The position numbers and the translations under genes are program-made. The notes under the pieces were generated by a model that ran no database searches, had not been told where the DNA came from, and worked only from the letters and a program-made list of their open reading frames with translations. From NCBI GenBank assembly GCA_016169945.1, contig JADLSH010000367.1, positions 3,038,001 through 3,102,000 of the forward strand: 64,000 bases of DNA, written 5' to 3'. The DNA comes from Trachythela sp. YZ-2020 (lineage: Eukaryota > Cnidaria > Anthozoa > Malacalcyonacea > Clavulariidae). Shown here one piece after another: positions 10,310-21,700 of the stretch. Each line of letters starts with the position of its first letter. Position 1 is the stretch's first letter.

Positions 10310-12737
10310 ATGAACTCAAGATTAGAAAGATTCCATGATGTGTTTACTGATTTCAAAGATAAGAAAGACTACGTCGTGTACCTTCAAGACGAAATAAAAA
10401 GCCTTAAGTAAGTTTGCTTGTTGGACTTCTCACTATAGTTATGAACAATTATTGATATTTATTCTATTGGCAGGCTTGGGCAGCCTGGAGAAAGTGGTAA
10501 TATGTTAAATAAACCATTGCAGTATAATCCGTTTCCCTTATTATGTTTGGATTAGGATGCCTTTCTCATATGCAATTGGATAATGGTACTATATGGCAGC
10601 TGTCTTCAGTGAACGCAATGAACGGCTATTGGCACAGTTCACAGAATGCTCGTTTAACGTGGTCTACAGTATCGTTTCGAACTTTATTTGTAGTGAATCT
10701 CTTTCAGAATCCCTGACTTCGTTTCCTCTTTACATGAAACGTTGTTCATTTCAATAGAGAATGGAACTGAGAAGGACATATGGCTACAACCCATGCACAA
10801 TCTTTACCGCAATGCAAAATGGTGACGATAAGGACTCTTGAATGGCAAAATTTTGTCCCGGCCCCATGCAAATCTTTGCAGTTCTGCCTGCTGCATTTAA
10901 ATGTGCATTAGGTTTAAAATTTTCACTGTATTTTGTAGCGAGACAATTGAAAATTTAAAATCAAAGAATGCAGTAGCAATGATGAAACTGACCGGCGAGA
11001 CTGACAAAAGACGTCAAATAGAATCACAGCTTCATTCTTCTGAAGTAGACAAAGAAAAGCTGAAATTAGAGCGTGTACGATTGCAGATCAAAATGGACGA
11101 ACTGAAAATGAAACTTCAACAAGGTAAGGCTTGCAGGGAGAGAGAACTCGTGTAAGTTGTATAGGCATGACAATGCACTCCCGGACGATGTTTGTATATT
11201 GTATATAGAATTTTTTATCCTTGGGCAAAACAAACATAATAACACATGAGGCATCAAGAGGTACAGAGATGAAGTAAGAGAATATGCATATTGCATTAAT
11301 ATAGGATTTTTATATAATGAAGAAATATGCAAGCAAGACCCTAATGTGTTTAATGTAGGCCAATTTATATAATGTATGAATTAACTCATAGACATATCTG
11401 ATGACAATAATCCTGATAAGAATCCAACTCGTTGTTTGCATCACATCAAAATCCGATGTGAAAAACTGTTTTTGACATGACAAATGTTGAGCTGGGACCT
11501 ATATTGTACGTAGCACGTCTAGCTTATCCGGTAGATGTAGGGTCAAAATAGCTTAGAACAAATCTAAACATAATTTATTGAACAACCGTATGAAAAACCT
11601 GAACGGAATTTAAGTACGAATTTACTAAAAGCTAATAGAGCTAAGCGTGCTTCATAGAACAGGGCCCTGCCTGGTCACATGCAGGTGTCTTACGATTTGC
11701 AAAGTTATAACTTGATTATTGTCGTTTTTTCCATTTCCTACTCTAGCTGGGAATAATGCACAGTCACCAGGAGCGGGATTAAAGAAAAGTGAAAATTCAA
11801 AACCCTCACTTTGGAGAGATGTCAGTTTATTTGCGAAAACAGAAGATGTAAAGAAAAATGAGATTGCTAATGAAAAGACATTACGGCAGTCGAATAAAAC
11901 CATCGCTATAAAACCAGTAACGAAAATCGATATGAAATCTGAGCAAATTAAGAAATCACCACAAATTCTATCTACAAAGAAAGCAAAACCAGTTGGAATG
12001 GTTACACCTAATGTTAAAAGAGCCCCGAACCGTACACAAGACGAAGCACGACAGGCTGATTCTTCATTTGTCACCCAGCAGGCGGTTGCTGCTGAAGCAA
12101 TCTCAACACAACTGAATGATGTAAATGCAGTAATTGAGAGTAATCCTGAACCTCGTGAAAATATGGAGAACAGATCAACGTCAAGACAAAATAATCAAGT
12201 AAGTTCAGTTTTGTTTTAGACATTCTAATATTCACTGAAAGATATTTCCATAATTATTTGCGAAACTAAATGTGTCATATAATAGTAATTTTAAGCGTAT
12301 TTGACATGATAAAAATAAGAAAATTCTATACTTGGCTGTTTTTACATAAAAACTTTCCATCCGACAGAATATATACGACGTTCTGCCTAGATCATGGTAA
12401 AACCGACATGCCACCATATCTTTGATTACTTTGCGTGCATAAAACGAACTACACGAGGCCCGTTGTACGAAGCCCAGATAACCAAACTAACATTTTTCAA
12501 TCTGCATGAGTAGAACTATTACATAAATTTTCTCATTCAGATATGTAGGAATTTTTCTTAGTTTGGCACTTTGGCCTTAGGCTTATCCACCGGATAAGAT
12601 AAGCTATCATAAACTATATCCAACAATAAATCTATGCAACTTATTCACTTTCTATTTTACAGAATGTGAGAATAGTGGAACGTCGTGTTATTCATGTAAA
12701 AAGGGACGCGGCAAAGAATGAATGCCAACAGCAATAA
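10310..12737 (+). CDS. Coiled-coil protein, four exons, about 269 aa
   Basis: Exons joined in frame with GT-AG borders: 10310-10407 (exon opens at acceptor 10297), 10939-11123, 11747-12198 and 12663-12737 (TAA). ATG 10310 is the first in-frame start after the acceptor, and a stop lies in frame just before it in the intron. Residues about 1-95 are charged heptad-rich helix (VVYLQDEIKSL; EKLKLERVRLQIKMDELKMK). Residues about 96-245 are low-complexity, lysine- and serine-rich and probably disordered. The tail is short and basic (VRIVERRVIHVKR). I do not recognise the orthologue. It could be a centrosomal, ciliary or kinetochore-type coiled-coil protein, but nothing here decides. Untranslated first exons may lie upstream among the repeats at 5-10 kb. 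Confidence 0.75.
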
Positions 12738-13177
12738 AATATCAAGGTTATAGAAAAATAAGAAATTCGACAATTACGTTACCCTCGGGAATGTAACTAC
12801 ATGGTGCCGTGTTGGACGGTCGAGATAAATAAGGTGTATTGAAGTAAGTCACAGGTATTAATGCTTGTAAACAAAGACAATACTTTAGTACAAAGAATCT
12901 GATAAATATAATTTAATTAAGCCAGGTGATTTAATGATCATCGTTTGACAGTCTGTTTATATACGCGACTTAATCAAAGTTATACCACCGTGTGTAACAA
13001 ATATTATATTATTATGTACAGTACATAACATTATGTATATCAATTTTGAGTTATGTTGATGATAATAAGCAAGACAAAAAACAAGGATTTAAGTTACTTT
13101 TTGTTATTTTGTAAAAAGCTACACATTTCCAATGTTTGCGATGTTTTGTGTGTGGTTATTTCAAATGAAAGGTGATA
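12738..13177. other. 3' flank of the coiled-coil gene, no gene seen
   Basis: AT-rich sequence following the TAA of the coiled-coil gene, up to the Tigger-like element. It presumably contains the 3' UTR. No ORF, RNA gene or repeat structure was recognised. Confidence 0.4.
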
Positions 13178-13539
13178 CAGTTGGAACCTCTACTAACGGA
13201 CACTCTGTACAAATGACACCACCATACTACGGACGATGCATTCAGTTTTACTTAATATCCTTTGAAAACCGTTGAATAGCGGACACCTCTAAACAACGGA
13301 CATCATTCTGGGTACAAACTGAAAATATGCAAGTGAAAACTACCTCTCCATAACGGACAGTACATATAAAAATCCGTGTATAAATAACAAATTCCAAACT
13401 AAATGTTAAAGCATGAATACAAACTATAGTGAAGATAGTTTATTATTAAATATATTTATATATCTACCTTTTCGTACGAATATGTTTTCTTTTCTAAAAC
13501 GTACATTCCCAAGATGTCCGTTATCTGGAGGTTCCACTG
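13178..13539. mobile_element. pogo/Tigger-like MITE, TA duplication
   Basis: Ends CAGTTGGAACCTC..TAACGGACA and the inverted TGTCCGTTA..GAGGTTCCACTG are flanked by TA on both sides. The internal ACGGACA-type repeats are typical of Tc1/mariner-superfamily (pogo/Tigger) nonautonomous elements. A distant relative with TIR CATTCGAACCTC lies at 49438-49953. Confidence 0.8.
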
Positions 13540-13653
13540 TAAATAATATTAGGGCAAACCACACGAGGTTGCTATAACAACGGACTGAGCGGAGGACAGT
13601 GAACTCTAAGTAAACTGGAACGCTAACTCCTATGATCAAGTCCTATGATTCGT

Positions 13654-13988
13654 TGAAGCCAAGCTAGTTTTTCTGAGGTTTGAGTTGAAATACTTAACGC
13701 CCAACATTGGGCTGTATATGAAATTGAAGCTATTAAAAAGTTCTATTTGATATAAAAACTTCAAGACTTTAGGCAAAATGGAAATACTTAAAAAATACAA
13801 AAACAACCGCAATTTTGTAAAATACGTCAAATTTTCCCTCAAAGTTTTAAGTATTTCCTTTTTACCTAAAGTCTTGAAGTTTTTATATCAAATAGAACTT
13901 TTTAATAGCTTCAATTTCATATACAGCCCAATGTTCGGCGTTAAGTATTTCAACTCAAACCTCAGAAAAACTGAATGAAGCTGGCTTC
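13654..13988. mobile_element. Fold-back element with about 140-bp arms
   Basis: A long inverted repeat: GAAGCCAAGCTAGTTTTTCTG...GGTTTGAGTTGAAATACTTAACGCC and onward is mirrored at 13850-13988 (CAAACCTCAGAAAAACTG..AAGCTGGCTTC). The short ORFs on both strands here are products of the palindrome. Confidence 0.75.
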
Positions 13989-14260
13989 AATTTCTCTCCC
14001 TGAGTTATCGTTCCAGTTTATTTATAGTTCAGTGGCGGAGGATAGATCCAGGCAAGTTCCACTGGGCACTGTCGTCTCATGACAGCATAACAAAATTTGA
14101 TCCTAAAACAGCGAGGGGGGATTCATACAGGGGGCTAATGGGAAAATGGGTTTAAAAGAATGCGATTCCACCAAACAAAATTATTTACAAAGTCTAAAAC
14201 GGGAATATTTGAAAATATTTATTGTTTTAGTAGACTTTAATTCAGCGTCGGCCACGGACA

Positions 14261-14553
14261 TATAGAACAAATTAGGGTTGCTTCGCGTGTGCCTAAAAGA
14301 TATAATCGGGCCGAAGCCTGCACGCAGTCTATATCTTTACATATTAATTCTATTTTGTTATGATTGTTATGACTACTTTATTTTCATTGGTTAATATTTT
14401 GTTCACGTGACAGCTTTTATAGCGTTGCTATAAAAGCTGATGTAATGTGTTTATCTGTCTACTAATTTCTCCTGACGAAGGGCTTTAGCTCGAAACGTCG
14501 AGATTTTGTTTATATCTTTTAGGCACACGCGAAGCAACCCTAATTTGTTCTAT
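14261..14553. mobile_element. TIR element carrying a hammerhead-like core
   Basis: Ends TATAGAACAAATTAGGGTTG and onward (GCTTCGCGTGTGCCTAAAAGATATA) form about 42-bp inverted repeats. The interior has a perfect hairpin (CAGCTTTTATAG / CTATAAAAGCTG) and then CTGACGAAGGGCTTTAGCTC-GAAACGTC. Flanks share ATTGTTTTAGTAG (14221 and 14552). Confidence 0.7.
14470..14500 (+). ncRNA. Hammerhead-ribozyme-like core motif
   Basis: CTGACGA, a pairable GGGC-TTTA-GCTC stem and GAAACGTC reproduce the CUGANGA / stem II / GAAA order of a hammerhead core, with palindromic ACGU where stem III would be. There is an extra A between the core and stem II, and no convincing stem I was found, so activity is doubtful. 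A related block lies on the - strand at 15930-15962. Confidence 0.25.
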
Positions 14554-14754
14554 TGTTTTAGTAGTCGGTTGATCGTGGTTTGTCAAAATGCTCCTCTGGG
14601 TGCACCCCTGGGGGGTTATCTGACGTACAAAGAGAGTGCTCGTCTCCGGGCTTCAACTATAACACACAGGGCAAAGAAAAGACTGATAATCCGTCTATGT
14701 TCAAACGAACTATAAGCACGCTTGGTCTATGCACGGGTCGACGATAGTGCTAAT

Positions 14755-15125
14755 TTAATGGAAATTTCAAAGTGGAAACACTATCTTTGTTTTTATTTTA
14801 ACGAACGCCATGTTACGCGTCACGAATATTTCTTTGATCTTGACTAACCCTATTGTGTGCGTAACATGGACTTAGAACCATTTTAACACTTATGACTGTC
14901 AATGACTGTCGTCTATGAATTTATCAGATGCTACGATGATACGTTTGCAATTGTCAACAATTTTAATTATAAAAGTTTTTACCACATTGACTTTGCGTTT
15001 GTGAGTTTTCATGCGATATAGAATACTATATTTAATGTATCACTGCGAGTATTTAATTTTTCGTCGATGGATCCAGGTTTTTCGCCGATGTTCGACAGTA
15101 GTTTGCAGCACGCACTAGTCGACGA
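14755..15125 (+). repeat. Dispersed repeat family B, copy 1
   Basis: Successive blocks GAAATTTCAAAGTGGAA, CGTTTGCAATTGTCAACAA, TTAATTATAAAAGTTT, CCACATTGACTTTGCG and TTTTTCGCCGATGT occur in the same order and spacing at 39020-39385. The copy near 15067 begins a 63-codon ORF (MDPGFSPMFDSSLQHALVDEL), possibly the first coding exon of a transposon. The copy at 39 kb lies next to a CTCCGG-ended hAT-like structure. Confidence 0.65.
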
Positions 15126-15712
15126 ACTATCAGGAAATGCCGAAAACCCGATGCTTTGTTACCTATATATAGTGGATTACAGTTTGTTGACGTTTCAGGA
15201 CTGTTGGCTGTACAGATCACGCTATTTTAGCTTTATTTCGACTTTGTGTGTAGACTAAGGCAGATGATCTGTCATACGGATGATGCGTCTTGACGGACGA
15301 GCCAATAAGGCGTGCAGAAACATAGAAACCATAAAAGTAGGATTTCGTTTGTTCACATATCATTTCGATAATATTTACATTGCCCTGCCATTGTTTAATA
15401 ATACCATGTCCACTGCAGTCACTGTGCATGGATAATCGCTATACATTCGTGGCAACACATCTATAGCATAACTCTGCAATGTAAGCTGTACGCACAACTT
15501 CACTAACCCATCCACCAATATCCGAGTCAATACTTTTAGTATAAAGGTGCGGGCTGTCTGTTGAAGTAACATTGTTCTGGACGAGGAAGGGAGGGATACG
15601 TAGAATTAGGTTAGAATGAATTAGTTGTTAATACGCATTGACCGTCCAATCATTTGCCACTGATTGTCAGTCACAAAGTTAACTGTGCATGGTAGAACAC
15701 GTCGTATGAATA
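15126..15712. other. 3' flank of INTS13, no gene seen
   Basis: Sequence between repeat family B and the INTS13 stop codon. It presumably holds the INTS13 3' UTR on the minus strand. Short ORFs at 15217-15572 show no recognisable domain. Confidence 0.4.
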
Positions 15713-18700
15713 TCACGTCATATTCCATTCGGATCCAACAGGAGTACTTCGGGCACTGAAAGAATAGATATATCAATAGACAAGTATTTTAGTACTACTG
15801 TACACGCTGATCTTGAATAGATACTGCACATGTATGTTATTTTATTCATTAATGACTAAGACCTTGTAATACGGTTTGTAATATGGCATGAGAATCACGC
15901 AACCAGCAGACTAACACAAGAATAGAACTCCGACGTTTCAAGTGAAGACCCTTCGCAAGTTAGCAGTTTATATGTCAAGACCAATGGTCAAGACTATCGA
16001 ATAATTCATTAATCTGTAGGTTGAGCTCGCGATTTGTGATCTTCTTAGGCGAACGACACTACGATAGCTTTACAACGTGGTTGAAAACCACTGAACGCTT
16101 TTCATTTTGGACGATATTGTCATAGTACTGTAGTCTTTCATTTTGAAAATTTTTAATTTGATACCCGAATGGAGGTATGGGACATGGTAGTACTTGGGAT
16201 TTAAGGTTCCTATAATTTTCCCACCATTGTCATATTTAATATATTCCACTCACCTGTTTGTTTCCGCTGCGTTGAGTTCAGTGTAAAGTTCAGCTTGACT
16301 TCCTGATGCTGCTGAACGTCCTTCAAATTCTTCATGTCTTGACGCAGCAATGGCGTCCATTCTACTGCACCACATACTTAGTAAGGAAGCTTTAGATCCA
16401 CCTAAAACATGGAAATTTATAGTAGTGCATATAATATATCGTTGATCTGTTACATTATCGTTGATACATTTAATATATAGATATAAATAGCGGTATATGT
16501 CATTGAAATTTGTACAAGAGCCAATTTAGGTAAAAATCATGATTGCTGTTATGTTTGTCTGTATTGAAGCCCGATGGCAATGTTCGAATCTGTGGCGACT
16601 ACAAAGTAACCATCAACCCGTTTTTGGATGTGCCAGAGTATCCGATGCCTACGACGGAGGAACTATTTAGGCGGCTTAACGGAGGGGACGTTTTCGAAGC
16701 TCGATCTCTCTTCAGCATACCAGCAAGTGATCCTCGACGAAGAGTCCAGGCAATATGTTACGATTAACACACACATGGGGTTGTATCGTTACACAAGATT
16801 ACCAGCAAGTCCAGCCATTTTCCAGAAGACCATGGATGTGGTCATGAGTGGTCTCCAGGGAGTTGGTGGCATTCTAGATTATCTTAAATACTTCGCATTT
16901 GTGGTGGATCGCCAAGGTATTCATCCATCGCCACGTAAAGTACAAGAAATTCGAGAAGTACCTGTACCCGAAAATCCAACCGAATTGAAGTCCTTCCTAG
17001 GTTTGGTGAACTACTATCGTAAATTCATTCCAAATATGTCCACCTTGGCTTACGCTTGTTATCCCAAGATGTTCCGTGATCAGGAATCATTCCAGAAGCT
17101 ACAGGAATCATTCCAGAAGCTACAGGAATCATTCCAGAAGCTACAGGATGCGTTGGGTAATTCACCCTTGCTGACCCATTATGACCCGAGAAAGCCGATG
17201 CGTTTGGCCGTCGATGCATCGTCCTATGATGTTGGAGCCGTATTATCCCATCTCTCTGAAAAAGGGGAGGAGCAACCAATAGCTTTTGCTTCGAGAACAC
17301 TCTCATCGAGTGAGCAGAATTATTCAATGATTGAAAAAGAAGCTTTGGCTATAATTTTTGGGTTAAAAAAATTTCACCAGTACCTACCTGTATGGACGGC
17401 GTTTTCCCCTAATTACCGATCACAAACCTCTTACCTTATTATTGGGGCTTAAAAGAGGAATTCCCGTGTTAGCCGTGTCACGTCTTCAAAGATGGGCGAT
17501 TCAGCTACGCGCTTATCAGTATGACATTGAGTATCGATCTTCTAAGAATAATGCGAATGCAGATGCATTGTCCCGGTTGCCAAGAAAAACCGTGGAGGAG
17601 CCAGACCAGTGGGCTACTGAAGCAGATCAAGTTAACCGACTTCAAGTGTCACGATCCCCAATTTCCGTATCCATGATTCGAGAGGCCACACAAAGAGATC
17701 CAGTCCTGTCGAGAGTGATCCATTTCCTGTGTATGGTTGGCCAGAAGAAGGAAGTATATCAGAGCAACTCCGATTTTACTTCACGAAGCAAGATGATTTA
17801 TCATAGAGGAGGGCTGTCTTCTTCGAGGCACCAGAGTGGTAATTCCAAGCAAATATCAATGGCAGGTATTGACGGAATTGCACATGGATCACCATGGAAT
17901 GGTTCGTATGAAATCCCTAGCGCGATTGCACGTGTGGTGATCTACAATAGATCAGGATATTTAACAGACCGTTAAAGAGTGTCAAACGAATCGCTGTGAG
18001 TCTCCTTTGAAAGTGAGTAATCCCTGGATATGGCCGACTCGCCCATGGCAACGGATTCATGTGGATTTTGCTGGTCCACTGGATGGCGTGATGTATCTGA
18101 TAGTGGTGGATGCTAAATCAAAGTGGATGGAAGTTATTTCTATGTCCTCAACGACCACCGCTGCAACCTTGAGAGCTTTACGATTTCTGTTTTCCGTTCA
18201 TGGACTACCTGAAGAGATCGTATCCGACAACGGGCCGCAGTTTGTTTCCCAAGAAATGAAAGAGTTCTTGAAGTTTAATGGGATTCGCCAGTGTTTATCT
18301 TCACCGTACCATCCGGCTTCCAACGGAAAAGCGGAAAGAGCTGTGCGAATTTTTAAAGAAGCCATGAAAGTTCGAAAGAATGAGCAGGGTTCCACTGCAG
18401 AGAAATTAGCACGTTTCCTGTTAGGATATGATCGTACAACCCCTCATACCGCTACAGGTTGTACACCTGCTGAAATTTTGATGGGTAGTAGACTTCGTAC
18501 CAGACTTGACCTACTGCATCCCAGTTTGTCAGCTCAAGCAAACTCCAACGCGCAATTTGGAAATCGCAGTCATGATCAATGATTATAGACCACCGAAAGA
18601 TCCATGGGTAAAGGGCGTAATCCAAACTAAGCTAAGCCCAGTTACTTAATGAGTTCAAGTAGGTGATTTATTTTGGAAGAGGCATGTAGATCAATTGCGA

Positions 18701-21700
18701 GAGCTGGTCGGATCCACAGTAGCTGTCATCTCACGGCCATCGGATGTCATCCTGCGACCACCTGGTGTCGTCTCCGGAAAGCCTGATGTGGACATGCCGG
18801 ATCTAGATTTGGTGGTGCCAAACAGCGTAGTACCAGAGAGTGTTCCCAAGAATCAGAGGTTACCAGAAGAACCAATTTCCTTAACCCCTATACCTGAACC
18901 CCCTCTGACCACAAAGGAACAATCAATAACTAAACCCAGTGAGAACTTATCTGGCACTCGGAGATATCCGAGTCGAATCCGTACTAAGCCTAAAGGCCGT
19001 TTTCCACTTCAACCGTAGCCTGCGTGGCAGGCGCGCTCTATCTAAACAAAACTCCCTCCCCCACAATAGAACGCCTGCCACGCAGGCTACTTCAACCGTA
19101 TCGTATCGAAACGTAGCGTATTTCTTTGTTTCCAGAGCACTCGGGTAGAACTAATGACTTTGGCACAAAAGAAAATGCTACGGTACGTTACGATACGTTT
19201 GAAGTGGAAAACGGCCTTAAACGTTTGATCGAAGAGAAGTAATTTTGTTTCTCTTTCACTGGCTGTTATTTGCGTACGAACTTTAATTTATTAATGACAT
19301 TTAACCTTCTATACGAAAATATAAAGGCCTTGTGCTTGTTGTAAATAAATTGTTAGTTTTTAAGTCTTGGTTATGAACACAACAATTACACAGGTACAAA
19401 AATCAATAAGCGACGTTTTATTTCTTTTAGTCGTAACCAAGTACCAGGAATAGATGATTGCTACCGCATCATTAAGAACACATTTCATGAAACCCTTAAT
19501 TCCATTGATCCGGACATATAATTTACTATCGAACATGAAGTCAACGGCCAGCAACCCTTCCTTAACACCTTATCTACTCGACGAAATAACAAGATCCATC
19601 TTACAGTCTACACAAAACCAACACAGATAGGTATCTAGATTAGTTTGTGTCTTGATGTAATGATGTCATTTGTAAGCACCATTAAAACATAGTTCATCGT
19701 GCAAGTACTCTACTTACAACCAATGAAGACAAACAACGGAACTTAAACACGTTACAAGTGCATTAGAAGGCAACGGTTATCCCAAGAAGGTTATAGCGAA
19801 AACACGAGATTCAAAATTGACCCTGTTGATTTGCTGGAGGCCAAGCGTCAATGGAGAAATGAGAAGGCTGCACAATCTCAGCCACCACCAACCATCTCGT
19901 GCGACAAATGCCCCCGAGCTTTCAGAGCAAGGATCTGGCTCATCAGCCACCAACCAGCCCACCACCAAACAGGAAGGCCCTAAGGAAGGAAGATACTTCT
20001 CAGACACGAGGAATTGCCGATGATGATGATGATATATTGATATATTAATACTCTGGGGGCACAATTTAAATTTGCTTAACAACCCCGGGTACTCTAGCGA
20101 GCCTCAGCTCATGCACCGTTATCAATCTTTTTGGACCCAGGTCTAAATGCTCTGAATTGTTGACAAGTTTTGAATACTCATTATTTGCCTTACCTGTTTT
20201 ATAAGACAACTGAGGAAGAGATCCAGTAGATTTCTTTGCAGGTGTACTGTCTACAGGTGGTGTTGTCTGGCTTCTTTTGTAAAAATGATCATTGTTTTTA
20301 TCTTCACTTAAAAAGTCAGTTCTCTCTCGTTCTGACAAGTTACGATAACTAGATAACGAATTAAACATTGTAAGTTATTATCTTTGATGAACAAATACAA
20401 CAAATAATAACTCTCCAGGCTCCCCAACCCACATAACGCCTGCACTGCAGGATGTACTATAGCAAAAAATTTGAAACTGTAAATTAAACAGAAGAAATAA
20501 ACACGTTTAACAATGCACGAAAATTGCCTGCTCAATCGGGAACTGAAGGAATTACAAAAACTGGTTAGCGTCAACGATATTGTTTGATTCAAATACTAAA
20601 TTTGGTTACGTAAGCTGTCACTAATTTTAAATTTAACAACTTCATTTTTCAAAATTGTGATGGTATATCAATTATCAACCTGGGTTTTCAGGCATAGGCT
20701 GAACCTTTGCCAAATTGTATGAGGCTAAATGTTCCCCACATGCATGCATGGTTTGCCCCTGTCAGTTGCCGAGTACCTACTTTACAGGTCTTGGATACGA
20801 GGTTTTTAAATACAGCATATTTTGCTATTAACTGCGTTCTTTATTATTAAGTATCATTTAAGACAATTAACCATACAAGGTTCGTGACGATCACAGCAGA
20901 ATAAGTTGCTGTGTTATAGAATCAGTTATATGATTACTAAAAATATTACCTATCCAATTCCTTCCATGCTTGACTAATTCTCGGTACCTCATCATCTAAT
21001 TAAAATTAAATGTCAGAGGTTGAAGGATTTACAAAAAGAATGTGTCAGTTAATATATAATTATGGTGGAAGGTTTAGGTGGATGGATATTTCGAGTGAAA
21101 TTCGAAATATCCATCCACCTAAACCTTCTACCTTAATTTCAATCGAGTGAGATGCAGAAAAAAACAACTTATAATTATGGTGTGTCAAGTTGTTTTGTCC
21201 AAACGCTATTAATCAAAGAGAAACTTTGAGCTTAAATTTATACCACAAATAAAGGACGAACATGATTATATTTTTGTTTTTCTTCTATTCTTTTGAGTTA
21301 TTAATGATTTACTAAATCCTACTTAATTATTAATGATTTTTTAATGCACATGGCTACGCGTTTGCCCCTTACATGTAGTGCATGGTTGAAGGCCTTTGGT
21401 ACTAGGTCATCAGACTAAAATAATGAGGATCATGATTAATTATTCTCACCAATAACCATAATGGGACTGCAGTGAGAAGGTTCAATCTCTCCAGTTATAA
21501 TAAGTTAGTGAGTTATAATGAGGTGATCGAGTGGTTTTCATTAATGTATATTTCTATAGTTACAGATATACAATCTATATAGCATACATAACAACACTTA
21601 CTTTCGTTCTGAATAGACGTAGAATCGTTGGAATTTTCTTCATCATTCTCTGGATCACCAAGTATATAATTATAAACCCTCGCATGCATTTTAGATGTTG

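Noticed and set aside
11652..12074. 140-aa minus-strand ORF with hydrophobic residues
   Set aside because: Antisense shadow of exon 3 of the coiled-coil gene.
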